Source of the DNA: Terriglobia bacterium
GTDB lineage: Bacteria; Acidobacteriota; Terriglobia; UBA7540
Direction: 5' to 3'
Assembly (NCBI GenBank): GCA_035712365.1
Contig: DASTAW010000039.1
Span: forward strand, 62,001-126,000
Length of the DNA stretch: 64,000 bases
Shown here: piece by piece, positions 24,471 through 31,964 of the stretch
How positions within the stretch are numbered: the stretch's first letter is position 1
Layout of the letters: the number at the start of each line of letters is the position of its first letter
Made by a program: the position numbers and the translations under genes
The notes under the pieces: model-generated
The model's input: only the letters and a program-made list of their open reading frames with translations
Database searches by the model: none
What the model was told of the DNA's origin: nothing

Positions 24471-24793
24471 TGCCCCAGGACTTTGCGCACATGGCGATGT
24501 GGTGGGGACCGGGCATGCTGCTTCTGCTCGCCCTCAGTTACGGATTCCTGCGCCTGGCGCAGGTGTGGATGGAGCGCACGCTCGACGCCAGACGCCGCCA
24601 GATGGAGGGCCTGTTCGGCATGGCGGAGCAGTATGTGAAGCAGTTCCTCAATGCGCAGTTGGCGCAGGCCGAGGCGCTTTCAAGGCTGGCCTCGAGCGTC
24701 GAGCAGAGCGACTCGCGCGACAGCATGGAACACCAGCAGATCCTGATCGCGCTGCGGGCCATGCACGGCGAGATCAAAGAATTGATTCATTGA
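24467..24793 (+). CDS. membrane-anchored coiled-coil phage protein (DUF2730-like position)
   Basis: A 108-residue protein with one N-terminal membrane helix (MLLLLALSYGFLRLAQVWM) and a long helical tail (AQLAQAEALSRLASSVEQSD). The ATG at 24467 overlaps the previous stop (ATGA), so the two are probably translationally coupled. In Mu-type clusters a small membrane/coiled-coil gene of the DUF2730 type occupies this place upstream of gp27; similarity is by architecture only. Confidence 0.5.
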   Translation: MMPQDFAHMAMWWGPGMLLLLALSYGFLRLAQVWMERTLDARRRQMEGLFGMAEQYVKQFLNAQLAQAEALSRLASSVEQSDSRDSMEHQQILIALRAMHGEIKELIH

Positions 24794-24795
24794 AG

Positions 24796-24952
24796 GATTG
24801 AATCATCGGCTCATTGATTTATTGACTGATTTTCTGATTGCTCCATTGCGCTGCTGGGCAAAGCAGCGCACCGGCGGTTTTAAAGTCAGGCAATCAACAA
24901 AGGAAATCAATAAGTCAGTCAATGGACCAATCAGGAAATGAGTAAATCAAAC
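24796..24952. repeat. octamer facing arrays
   Basis: Left arm (about 24796-24848) with ATTGNNTS units, spacer 24849-24890 containing a GCTGC...GCAGC hairpin, right arm (about 24892-24952) with SANNCAAT units. The whole gap between the two genes is this structure. Confidence 0.8.
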
Positions 24953-24989
24953 AATGAGTAAATCCGGAAATGATGGGGGCGTGAACGGT

Positions 24990-25331
24990 ATGACCAGCAG
25001 CATACGGCAAAAAGAAATCGTCAGAGGCAAGCTTCTTTATTACCTCAAATTGATCTACCCGCGGGCGGCAACACTCCCGCTGCTGCAGGGCGAACTCGAC
25101 ATCTTCGGTTACCCGGTGCCCATTGACGAGCTGGATTTCCACGTCGCCTACCTGGCGGAAAAGGGGCTGGTGAGCACGGAAAACATTCGTGGCTCTGTAC
25201 CGTCCGGTACTGGGCGCGGGTCTCACCCGCGCCGCGGCATCACGCTGGTGAAAATCACCGCCAAAGGGATCGACTACTTCGACGGACGTCTGCCGAAGGA
25301 CGAGGGGGTCTACCTCGAGCCGGAGGGGTGA
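24990..25331 (+). CDS. winged-helix-like phage protein (VpaChn25_0724-like)
   Basis: About 113 residues. The pattern KEIVRGKLLYYLKLIYPRAA ... LDFHVAYLAEKGLVS ... ITLVKITAKGIDYFDGRL fits the small winged-helix protein found upstream of gp27 in Mu-like clusters. About 16 residues (SVPSGTGRGSHPRR region, residues 67-82) are encoded by a palindromic repeat at 25191-25237, located in the wing between two strands. The start is uncertain: ATG 24990 or the GTG at 24981; the upstream ATG at 24954 lies in a repeat arm. Confidence 0.5.
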   Translation: MTSSIRQKEIVRGKLLYYLKLIYPRAATLPLLQGELDIFGYPVPIDELDFHVAYLAEKGLVSTENIRGSVPSGTGRGSHPRRGITLVKITAKGIDYFDGRLPKDEGVYLEPEG

Positions 25332-25339
25332 AAAGGCAG

Positions 25340-25505
25340 TGATGAGTGTCGAGTGATGGTCGGGTGGCGCAGACTCGCGTTGTTTGCGATGTCTGCGACT
25401 CGGCGGCGGGCTTGGAAAGTTCTCTGTGTCCTCTGCGGGTCAAAAGCTTTACCACGGAGAGCACAGAGCGCACAGAGGAAGCAGCGAAGAGCGCGAAGGG
25501 CAGGA
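25340..25505. repeat. mixed repeat block before the gp27-like gene
   Basis: Contains a GCAGAC-type palindrome (25362-25398), then a 9-bp unit array CTCTGTGTC facing CACAGAGCG-type units (about 25418-25475), then a GCGAAGAGC/GCGAAGG run. No gene. Confidence 0.75.
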
Positions 25506-25510
25506 AGTAA

Positions 25511-26440
25511 ATGACCGAACAGACGCGACGAAAAGCTGAAAGGCCCGGCACGATCGCAGATATTACAAACGGCGAGACGTACGGCGAAGGAAAAGCGCTC
25601 ATCCCGCAAGGCGGGACAGAGGCGCAAAGCACATTGCAAATTACGAATTACGAGTTGCCGGAAGGTGGTGAAGTGACCCCTCACCCGGCCGCTGGCGCGT
25701 CCACCCTCTCCCCTCGAGGAGGGCTTGAGCAGGTGCCTTCCGCAGACATCGCAAAGAACGCGACGTCTGCGCCACCCGCCGGGACGCCAGCCCATCTGCC
25801 TGAAGCTCGCCCTGCGCGGGCCGTGAACGACGTGGCAAACCTGCCCGCCGAAATGCGCGAACTGGTGGAACGCATGATGGTGGAAGGCGCCACCTTCGAA
25901 GACATTTGCGATGCGGTGAATGATCGTAACGTTCCGCTCACCCTCCAGGCCGTCCAGAACCTTTACCGCGGCAGCCTCGAATTGCAGAAACGGCGGATCG
26001 AGTTCCAACTGGAGCGGGCACGGGCGCTGACCGAGGCGCTGGGCGACCCCGAATCATCGGACGCGCAACTGGCCTATGCCGCCATGCTGACGGGGCTCCA
26101 AAGCCTGAACCGTAAAGACGGCACCATCAGCGTGAAAGACGCCGTGAAAGGCTCGATGGAACGGCGCAACCTGATTCTGAAGCGCGACCTGCTGCGCAAG
26201 CAGATTGAGCGCGAAGACCTGGAAAAGCGCTTCCGCAGGACGCGACTGTACGCCGAGATGTTGAGGGCGCGGCTCACCAGAATCAAGCTGGTGCAGTTGC
26301 GGCGCGAACTGGCGAAGCATGAGAACAGCGGCACGCTGGGCCGGGTGGCCATGGAAAAAATCCAGGAGATCTATGGCCTGCTTCAGGTCCCCGTGGTCCC
26401 ATCGGATGCGGACCTGGAAAGAGAACAGAACATATTGTGA
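25511..26440 (+). CDS. Mu gp27-like (DUF3486) protein, probable small terminase
   Basis: A 309-residue protein. The core (residues about 100-309) matches the DUF3486/Mu gp27 pattern: LPAEMRELVERMMVEGATFE, a helix-turn-helix-like DICDAVNDRNVPLTLQAVQN, then long helices and a short C-terminal tail. The first 95 residues are unlike the family and are largely encoded by repeats: GAATTAC units give TLQITNYELP, and a GCAGACATCGC copy gives SADIAKNATSAPP. The ATG at 25511 has AGGAAG 4-5 bases upstream. It directly precedes the gp28-like large terminase, as in Mu. Confidence 0.7.
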   Translation: MTEQTRRKAERPGTIADITNGETYGEGKALIPQGGTEAQSTLQITNYELPEGGEVTPHPAAGASTLSPRGGLEQVPSADIAKNATSAPPAGTPAHLPEARPARAVNDVANLPAEMRELVERMMVEGATFEDICDAVNDRNVPLTLQAVQNLYRGSLELQKRRIEFQLERARALTEALGDPESSDAQLAYAAMLTGLQSLNRKDGTISVKDAVKGSMERRNLILKRDLLRKQIEREDLEKRFRRTRLYAEMLRARLTRIKLVQLRRELAKHENSGTLGRVAMEKIQEIYGLLQVPVVPSDADLEREQNIL

Positions 26441-26570
26441 ATTATGAATTGCGCTGGGGGCAATTAAGGATTGGATGATTGGCTCATTTGTTCATTGACT
26501 GATTGAAAGATCCTTCTCTTCAGTCAATGAGTCAATCAGGAAATCAGCCAATGAGCCAATCGGTCAATAA
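26441..26570. repeat. octamer facing arrays before terminase
   Basis: ATTGNNTS units at about 26464-26506, a 14-nt spacer, and SANNCAAT units at about 26521-26570. The right arm contains AGGAAAT, which may serve as ribosome binding site for the terminase. Confidence 0.8.
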
Positions 26571-26574
26571 AAAG

Positions 26575-28275
26575 ATGGCGCGAAACAAAACACAAACCGG
26601 AAAAAAGTCTGAGGCGCAAAAGCCCAAGTCTTCGGGCCGGGCTGAGGTGGCCGGCGCTCCCATTCGTCTGCTGCCTTACCAGCGGCGCTGGCTGGAGGAC
26701 CGTTCGCCGCTGAAGATGGTGGTGAAGGCGCGCCAGATCGGCTACTCATTTGCCGCTACGCTGCAAGCGCTGCTGCGCTGCCTCGAGCGCAAGACCACGT
26801 GGATCTTTCTTTCCAAGGGCGAGCGCCAGTCCAGGCTGCTGATGGAAAAAGTGCAGGAGCACATGCAGAGCTTCGGCATCGTCGCCCAGGCGTTCGAGTC
26901 CAGCTTCTTTGAAGGGGCCAGCCAGAAACAGCTTGAAGTGCGGCTGCCGAACGGGTCGGTGATTTACGGCCTGCCGTCGAACCCGGACACGGCGCGCGGC
27001 TATTCCGGCAACGTGACGCTCGACGAATTCGCTTTCCACGCCGACGCGGCAAAAATCTATTCGGCGCTGTTCCCCACCATCACGCGGGGCTATTCGCTGG
27101 AAGTGATCTCGACGCCCAACGGCCAGCAGGGAAAGTTTTATGAGTTGGCAAAGGCGGCAGGATTGACAGAGCAGGGATTAGGGATTAGGGGTCAGGGATT
27201 AGGGAAGGAAGGGGTTTTCACTAATCCCCAATCCCTAACCCCTAATTCCTTAAGTTGGTCTTCCCACTGGTGCGACGTGTACGAAGCCGTGCGCCAGGGA
27301 TTAAAGATCAATATCGAATTGCTGCGCGCGGCCTCGGACGACGAATCGACTTTCCAGCAGGAATTCTGCTGCCAGTTTGTTTCCACGGCGGAAAACTTTT
27401 TTCCGCCTGAGCTCCTGGCCGCCTGCCTGAGCTCGGAAGCCAGCACCCAGTGGTTAGTGAATAGTGATAAGTGTTTAGAAAAGCCGTTCACTAATCACTA
27501 TCCACTAGCCACTAACCACTTCTTCTTAGGCATCGACATCGGCCGGCATCACGACCGCACGGTTTTCTGGCTGGATGAGGTGACGACCGTTGATCGTCAT
27601 CCTGAGGCCGCTGAAGCGGCCGAAGGATCTGCTTTTGGAAGCAGCAGATTCCTTGCGGAGAAGCAGATTCCTCGCTGGGCTCGGAATGACGGAGGTTCGG
27701 GGCTCGGAATGACGGAGGAACGCGTTCAGGGCGGGACAGAAGAACACCGTTCCATTGCTCGCCTGGTGCGCACGCTCGATCGCGCTCCGTTTGCCGAGCA
27801 ACTCGAGTGCGCGCGTGAACTGCTTCGCCTCGAGCGGGAAGACGGCAGCCCGCTGGTGCGCCGCGCCGCTATTGATGCCACAGGCATGGGAGCGATGCTG
27901 GCGGAAACGCTGGCGGCGGAATTCGGTCCAAGAGTCGAGCCGGTGACGTTTACTTCGGCGGTGAAAGAGGACCTGGCGTACAGGACCAAGCGGCGGATGG
28001 AAAAACAGCTCTCGCTGCTGCCCGACACACGCGAAGTGCGGCGGGCCTTCAGCGCCGTGAAGCGCGTGGTGACGCCGAGCGGCAATCTGCGCTTCGACGC
28101 CGTGCGCACCGCCGCGGGCCACGCCGACGAATTCTGGGCCAAGGCGCTGGCCGACCTGGCGGCAGATTCGGGGCCGGCGTCCGCAGCGGCAGACGCGTAT
28201 CTCGCGGGCGGCGCGGCCATCATCAAACCGGTCGCGTTCTTGGAACTCGATGAGGGATGGGGAGAAGCGTTTTGA
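26575..28275 (+). CDS. Mu gp28-like large terminase with three repeat-encoded inserts
   Basis: DNA-packaging motor, 566 residues from ATG 26575. ATPase: Walker A-like VVKARQIGYSFAATLQA (residues 49-65) and Walker B TLDEFAF (about 147). Nuclease: FFLGIDIGRHHDRTVFW (about 315-331, catalytic Asp) and AAIDATGMG (about 430). Three segments absent from normal terminases are encoded by repeats: residues about 199-225 (GGGATTA arms), 291-317 (AGTGNNT arms) and 340-381 (a GTCATCCTGAG element). They fall between the ATPase and nuclease domains, just before the nuclease, and after its first strand. The frame stays open throughout. Start uncertain; 26503 and 26551 are alternatives. Confidence 0.82.
   Translation: MARNKTQTGKKSEAQKPKSSGRAEVAGAPIRLLPYQRRWLEDRSPLKMVVKARQIGYSFAATLQALLRCLERKTTWIFLSKGERQSRLLMEKVQEHMQSFGIVAQAFESSFFEGASQKQLEVRLPNGSVIYGLPSNPDTARGYSGNVTLDEFAFHADAAKIYSALFPTITRGYSLEVISTPNGQQGKFYELAKAAGLTEQGLGIRGQGLGKEGVFTNPQSLTPNSLSWSSHWCDVYEAVRQGLKINIELLRAASDDESTFQQEFCCQFVSTAENFFPPELLAACLSSEASTQWLVNSDKCLEKPFTNHYPLATNHFFLGIDIGRHHDRTVFWLDEVTTVDRHPEAAEAAEGSAFGSSRFLAEKQIPRWARNDGGSGLGMTEERVQGGTEEHRSIARLVRTLDRAPFAEQLECARELLRLEREDGSPLVRRAAIDATGMGAMLAETLAAEFGPRVEPVTFTSAVKEDLAYRTKRRMEKQLSLLPDTREVRRAFSAVKRVVTPSGNLRFDAVRTAAGHADEFWAKALADLAADSGPASAAADAYLAGGAAIIKPVAFLELDEGWGEAF
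27173..27250. repeat. GGGATTA heptamer arms inside terminase
   Basis: Left arm GGGATTA, GGGATTA, GGGGTCA, GGGATTA; right arm TAATCCC, CAATCCC, TAACCCC, TAATTCC; spacer of about 20 nt. Period exactly 7 in both arms, translated in frame. Confidence 0.85.
27449..27525. repeat. AGTGNNT heptamer arms inside terminase
   Basis: Left arm AGTGGTT, AGTGAAT, AGTGATA, AGTGTTT; right arm CACTAAT, CACTATC, CACTAGC, CACTAAC. Spacer about 13 nt. Translated in frame immediately before the nuclease motif. Confidence 0.85.
27595..27716. repeat. GTCATCCTGAG composite palindrome inside terminase
   Basis: Starts GTCATCCTGAG, contains the hairpins GGCCGCTGAAGCGGCC and CTGCTTTTGGAAGCAG, several AGCAGATTC units, and ends with two CTCGGAATGAC units, which are similar to the reverse complement of the start. 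Translated in frame. Confidence 0.75.
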
Positions 28276-28395
28276 AATTCGAATTGACTGATTGATTCAT
28301 TGAATCATTGGCTCATTGTCTGATTGAAAGGCGTGGATTCCGGTCTCTCAATCAGCAAATCAGTAAATGAGTAAATCAATCAATCGGCAAATCAC
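28276..28395. repeat. octamer facing arrays between terminase and portal
   Basis: The cleanest example: left arm units ATTGACTG, ATTGATTC, ATTGAATC, ATTGGCTC, ATTGTCTG; a 22-nt spacer; right arm units CAATCAGC, AAATCAGT, AAATGAGT, AAATCAAT, CAATCGGC. Every unit keeps the 8-bp period. Confidence 0.88.
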
Positions 28396-28417
28396 AAATT
28401 CTCTGGGGACGTGACTA

Positions 28418-29737
28418 ATGAAACTCGGACCAATTGACATTCAATGGCGAAACGAGAGGCTGGCGGAATCGCAATCGACCGTGCCGCTGGAACGCACCGC
28501 GGCGACGGCTGAAACGCTGCCCGTAGGTTTGCCCGGCACGCCCATCTTCCACGGATTTCTGGAAGACTTTGGCGAATACAATCCGCAGCTTGAAGGGCTG
28601 ACGGCCATCCGCACCTACGAAAAGATGCGGCGCTCGGACGCGCAGGTGGCGGCCACGCTGCTGGCGTGCGAACTGCCCATCCGCGCCGCCAACTGGGACG
28701 TGCTGCCGGCAAGCGGAGACGCGCTCGACCGCGAGATCGCGCAGTTCGTCAAAGACAATCTGTTTGGCGGGCTGGAATACGTTTCGCCCGCGGGCGCGAA
28801 AACCACCCAGTGCTGGGACGAAGTGCTGCGCAACGCGCTGCTGATGCTGGCGATTGGCGCGGCCGCGCACGAGGAGATCTACGCCGTGGATGGCAACCGG
28901 GTGCGGCTGGCGCGCCTGGCCCCGCGGCTGCCCATCACTTTCTACCGCTGGATTACGGATGTGGACGGCGAAACGCTGCTGGCGCTGAACCAGTACGGCT
29001 ACCGGAATTCGAATTTCGAGAGCGTGGAGATTCCGGCGGACCGCCTGGCGGTGTTCACCTTCAACAAGGAGGGCGCCAACTTTTTCGGGCGGTCGATGCT
29101 GCGGCCCGCGTACATGCACTGGTACATCAAGCACAACCTCTACCGCATCGACGCCATCGCCGGCGAACGCAACGGCCTGGGCATTCCCACCATCGAACAA
29201 GGAACCGGCGCCTCAAAAGAAGACCGCCAGGCCGCTGCGTCGTGGGTGACGCAACTCGCCGCGCACGAGAAGACCGGCATCGCGCTGCCCGCCGGATGGA
29301 AACTGACCCTGCAAGGCGTGCAGGGCCAGGTGCGCGACCTGTTCAATTCTATTGAACACCACAACATTGAAATATCCAGAACGGCACTTGCCTTCTTTAT
29401 GAACCTCGGCCAGAGCTCGAAGTCGAGCGGTAACCGCGCGCTGGGCCAGGAAATGACCGACTTCTTCTTCCTGGCCGTGCAGGCGACCGCCGACCAGATT
29501 GCGCGAACGATTACTTCAACCGCTGTCAAGCGGCTGGTGGACTGCAACTGGGACGGAGTGGAGAAGTATCCGTCGCTCCAGGCTTCAAACCTGCGCGCGC
29601 GCAGCCTGGACCAGACGCTCACCGCGCTCAGCCAGCTTGCCACGGCCAAGGTGATGGCTCCCTATCCCGAGCTGGCGCAGCACATCGCGCGCGAATTGGG
29701 ATTGCCGCAGCCGCCGGAGAAGAGCAGTGAACAGTGA
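28418..29737 (+). CDS. Mu gp29-like portal protein (DUF935)
   Basis: A 439-residue portal subunit of the DUF935/Mu gp29 family, forming the DNA channel at the capsid vertex. Family-type features: YEKMRRSDAQVAATLLACEL near residue 70, GAAAHEEIYAVDGNRVRLAR, the strand-rich wing with RWITDVDGETLLALNQYGYR, NNxFGRSMLRP-like FFGRSMLRPAYMHWYIKHNL, and the crown helices near GNRALGQEMTDFFFLAVQAT. No repeat insert. The ATG at 28418 is preceded by GGGGACGTG. Sits immediately after the terminase, the standard order. Confidence 0.85.
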   Translation: MKLGPIDIQWRNERLAESQSTVPLERTAATAETLPVGLPGTPIFHGFLEDFGEYNPQLEGLTAIRTYEKMRRSDAQVAATLLACELPIRAANWDVLPASGDALDREIAQFVKDNLFGGLEYVSPAGAKTTQCWDEVLRNALLMLAIGAAAHEEIYAVDGNRVRLARLAPRLPITFYRWITDVDGETLLALNQYGYRNSNFESVEIPADRLAVFTFNKEGANFFGRSMLRPAYMHWYIKHNLYRIDAIAGERNGLGIPTIEQGTGASKEDRQAAASWVTQLAAHEKTGIALPAGWKLTLQGVQGQVRDLFNSIEHHNIEISRTALAFFMNLGQSSKSSGNRALGQEMTDFFFLAVQATADQIARTITSTAVKRLVDCNWDGVEKYPSLQASNLRARSLDQTLTALSQLATAKVMAPYPELAQHIARELGLPQPPEKSSEQ

Positions 29738-29811
29738 TGAGTGGTTAGTGGATAGTGAGAAGCAAACGACGATTTGAAATGTGAGATTTCAGATTTGAGA
29801 TTGGAGACGAA
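29738..29811. repeat. heptamer array block before the protease gene
   Basis: AGTGGTT/AGTGGAT-type units, followed by GAGATTT-type heptamers (GAGATTT, CAGATTT, GAGATTG) that run into the ribosome binding site of the next gene. Confidence 0.7.
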
Positions 29812-31065
29812 ATGCTGAGCACTTTGGAGCAAACAACAGCGCCGCGGTTCCTGGCCACGCTGGGACCTGCCGCCGGCGACGGGCCGGGGAAGGTCCGAAT
29901 TCCGTTGGCCGTCACGGGAACGTGGGTGCGCGGATCGAACAAATTGTCGATTACGCGCGACGATCTGGAATCGATTGTGCGCAACTTCCGCGAGCGGCAG
30001 AACGGCGAAATCAATGTGGATTACGACCACGCCAGCGAGATGCCAGAAGTGGCCGCGGGTGGCCCCATACCGAGCGCGGGAAGGATTGTTGGCATCGATG
30101 AACCGGAAACGCTCGGGGCGAATAGCGAATCGCGAATGGCGAATGGAAACGACGATTCGCCACTCGCTGCTCGCTACTCGCGCTTTATTCTCTGGGGATG
30201 GTTCGAACCCACTGAACGCGCCCGCACGCTGGTGAGGGACCGCGAGTATCGCTACATCTCGCCGGCCATCGACTGGGGCGCGAAAAACAAACGGACCGGC
30301 AAGCCGCAGGGAGCCACGCTGACTTCGGTGGCGCTCACCAACCGGCCATTCCTGGAAGAAATGCCGCAAATCCGGCTGTCCGATCCGGGCTATCGCCTGG
30401 TGGGGGAGGACCATGAGCAGGGAGCAAGAAGCCAGGAGCAAGGAGCGAGCGGCGAACGATTCGAAGTTTCAGATTCAAGATTCGAGACAGGAGGATCAAT
30501 GAAGAAGGTACAACTTTCCGTCGCGGACGGAAAAATCAAAGTCAATCATCCGGACCTTGCGGACGAGTATTACGCCGATCCGGAAGATGCAGCCCAGGCG
30601 CTCGAGACGCTCGGTGCCCAGCAAGGCGGGATCGAGGCAGCGCCTGGCGGGGCCGCCAGAGACGTGCCGATGGCCCAGGCCGCGGCTGTGATGTCCGAGG
30701 CTGAAGCGCAGGGGAAATCGATTTCCGCCGTGGAAGTGTTCCGTGCGCGGGTGGAGCAGGCCCTCGATGACGCCGTGCGCAGCGGCAAGGTCCTGCCGCG
30801 CCGTCGCGACGACTGGCGGCGCATCGCGCTGGCGGACTTCGGCGCGTTTTCGCGCCTCGTGTCCGAGCAGCCGGCGCGCATTCCGCTGCAGCCGGTGGGC
30901 TTTTCCGGCGGCGTTCCGGAAAACGTGCAGGCGCAGGTGAAGTTCATGGCCGAGCAGCGCATGAAGGAGCGCGGCGTCAGCTATGGCCAGGCGCTTACGG
31001 AAATCGGACGCGAACAGCCTGACCTCATCCATCAGTACCGGCGCTCGGTAAGCGGCGGGGAATAG
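29812..31065 (+). CDS. Mu gpI-like capsid maturation protease with scaffold tail
   Basis: A 417-residue prohead protease/scaffold. The N-terminal 190 residues match Mu gpI: GKVRIPLAVTGTWVRG, RNFRERQNGEINVDYDHASE, FILWGWFEPTERARTLVRD, YRYISPAIDW and ATLTSVALTNRPFLEEMPQI. Two repeat-encoded inserts are present: residues about 102-123 (GCGAATN arms, between the central Asp/His motif and the next strand) and about 200-226 (GGAGCAA-type units), the latter forming the linker to the C-terminal part. The C-terminal 188 residues look like a scaffold. RBS GGAG 5 bases upstream of ATG 29812. Confidence 0.82.
   Translation: MLSTLEQTTAPRFLATLGPAAGDGPGKVRIPLAVTGTWVRGSNKLSITRDDLESIVRNFRERQNGEINVDYDHASEMPEVAAGGPIPSAGRIVGIDEPETLGANSESRMANGNDDSPLAARYSRFILWGWFEPTERARTLVRDREYRYISPAIDWGAKNKRTGKPQGATLTSVALTNRPFLEEMPQIRLSDPGYRLVGEDHEQGARSQEQGASGERFEVSDSRFETGGSMKKVQLSVADGKIKVNHPDLADEYYADPEDAAQALETLGAQQGGIEAAPGGAARDVPMAQAAAVMSEAEAQGKSISAVEVFRARVEQALDDAVRSGKVLPRRRDDWRRIALADFGAFSRLVSEQPARIPLQPVGFSGGVPENVQAQVKFMAEQRMKERGVSYGQALTEIGREQPDLIHQYRRSVSGGE
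30117..30182. repeat. GCGAATN heptamer arms inside the protease gene
   Basis: Left arm GCGAATA, GCGAATC, GCGAATG, GCGAATG; right arm ATTCGCC, ACTCGCT, GCTCGCT, ACTCGCG. Translated in frame. Confidence 0.85.
30499..31065 (+). CDS. nested in-frame scaffold protein
   Basis: An internal ATG at 30499, in the same frame as the protease, has an excellent ribosome binding site (GGAGGATCA). Translation from it gives 188 residues beginning MKKVQLSVADGKIKVNHPDL, rich in Ala/Glu/Gln helices (PMAQAAAVMSEAEAQGKSIS). This is the arrangement of lambda C/Nu3 and Mu I/Z, where a scaffold is made as the C-terminal part of the protease gene. Direct evidence is the start site and composition; the role is inferred from those precedents. 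Confidence 0.65.
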   Translation: MKKVQLSVADGKIKVNHPDLADEYYADPEDAAQALETLGAQQGGIEAAPGGAARDVPMAQAAAVMSEAEAQGKSISAVEVFRARVEQALDDAVRSGKVLPRRRDDWRRIALADFGAFSRLVSEQPARIPLQPVGFSGGVPENVQAQVKFMAEQRMKERGVSYGQALTEIGREQPDLIHQYRRSVSGGE

Positions 31066-31066
31066 C

Positions 31067-31205
31067 AAAGAAGCCGGAAGCCAGGAGCCGGAAGCCGGGA
31101 GCAAGGAGCAGGCTGGCGGCTGAGAGCCGTGAGCAGGTTGTAGCGCCGGTCAATGACCGGCGAAAGCAGGAAAAATCTGCCGCTCACTGAGCGGCGCTAC
31201 AAAAG
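31067..31205. repeat. GRAGCMR heptamers plus GTAGCGCC element
   Basis: About six GAAGCCG/GGAGCAA-type heptamers (31070-31112), then a 61-bp element at 31140-31200 with GTAGCGCC/GGCGCTAC termini. It encloses two hairpins (GCCGGTC/GACCGGC and GCCGCTC/GAGCGGC), so it can fold as a three-way junction. Confidence 0.8.
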
Positions 31206-31213
31206 GAGCAAAA

Positions 31214-31624
31214 ATGGCAGGAGCAACATACGTTCTCGACAAGACTTACAAAATAACCAGCGCGGGAGGGGTCACGCAATATCGCGCCGTGGTGCCGGCA
31301 ACGAACGACGGCGAGTGCAAGTTGCCCACGGGAGCCAATCAGCTTGCCTGGGGCATCACCCAGGAAGCGCAGCCAACCCAGAATGAAAACGTGACCGTGC
31401 GCAAATACGGCATCTCGCGCGCTTATGCAGCCAGCGCCATCAGCAAAGGCGCCTACGTGGAAGTCGCCGACGCAACCGGCGCCCTGCGCGCGTCAGACCT
31501 CACCACCGTTCCCGGCTCGGCAACGCTGCACAACGTTCTGGGCGTTGCGGAGAGCTCGGCCAACGCGGGCGAAGTGCTTTTCGTGTTTCTCTCGCCGGGC
31601 CCGGTTGTGGTACCGGTGAGCTAA
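31214..31624 (+). CDS. capsid decoration-type protein (DUF2190-like)
   Basis: A 136-residue all-beta protein. The N-terminal GATYVLDKTYKITSAGGVTQ and the run QNENVTVRKYGISRAYAASA with ISKGAYVEVADATGALR fit small DUF2190/head-decoration proteins that bind the outside of HK97-type capsids. RBS AAAAGGAG. It lies between the protease/scaffold and the capsid gene, the normal place for a decoration gene. Confidence 0.68.
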   Translation: MAGATYVLDKTYKITSAGGVTQYRAVVPATNDGECKLPTGANQLAWGITQEAQPTQNENVTVRKYGISRAYAASAISKGAYVEVADATGALRASDLTTVPGSATLHNVLGVAESSANAGEVLFVFLSPGPVVVPVS

Positions 31625-31958
31625 CGCGATTGACTGATTGAATCATTTATTCATTGACTCATTGAATCAATGAGCCAATCAGCCAATGAGTCAATTTTCC
31701 TGCGGGTCAGGCCCTGTACCGTCTGGTACAGGGCAGGCCCTGGCGGTCAGCCGCCGGGGTACTACGTTCCACTTTGGGCCGGGCGACCTGCTGACGGGTC
31801 TCCGCGTGGAGGAGTCAGGAGCCAGAAGCCAGAAGCCAAGAATAGGGATCAAGCGAAACCTCACTCCTTGCTTCTTGCTCCTTGCTTCCTGTTTTTTGCT
31901 CCCGGCTCCTTCGTTAAACCCGCGCGCGGAGCGCCAACCCGAGAGTGGATTTTGGAGA
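31625..31958. repeat. long repeat-filled gap before the capsid gene
   Basis: No gene in 340 bp. In order: octamer facing arrays (31627-31697), a GCCCTGTACC/GGTACAGGGC hairpin (about 31710-31735), a GGCGGTCAGCCGCC hairpin, then GAAGCCA-type heptamers (31818-31850) facing TTGCTCC/CTTCCTG-type units (31862-31912). Confidence 0.75.
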
Positions 31959-31964
31959 AATGAC

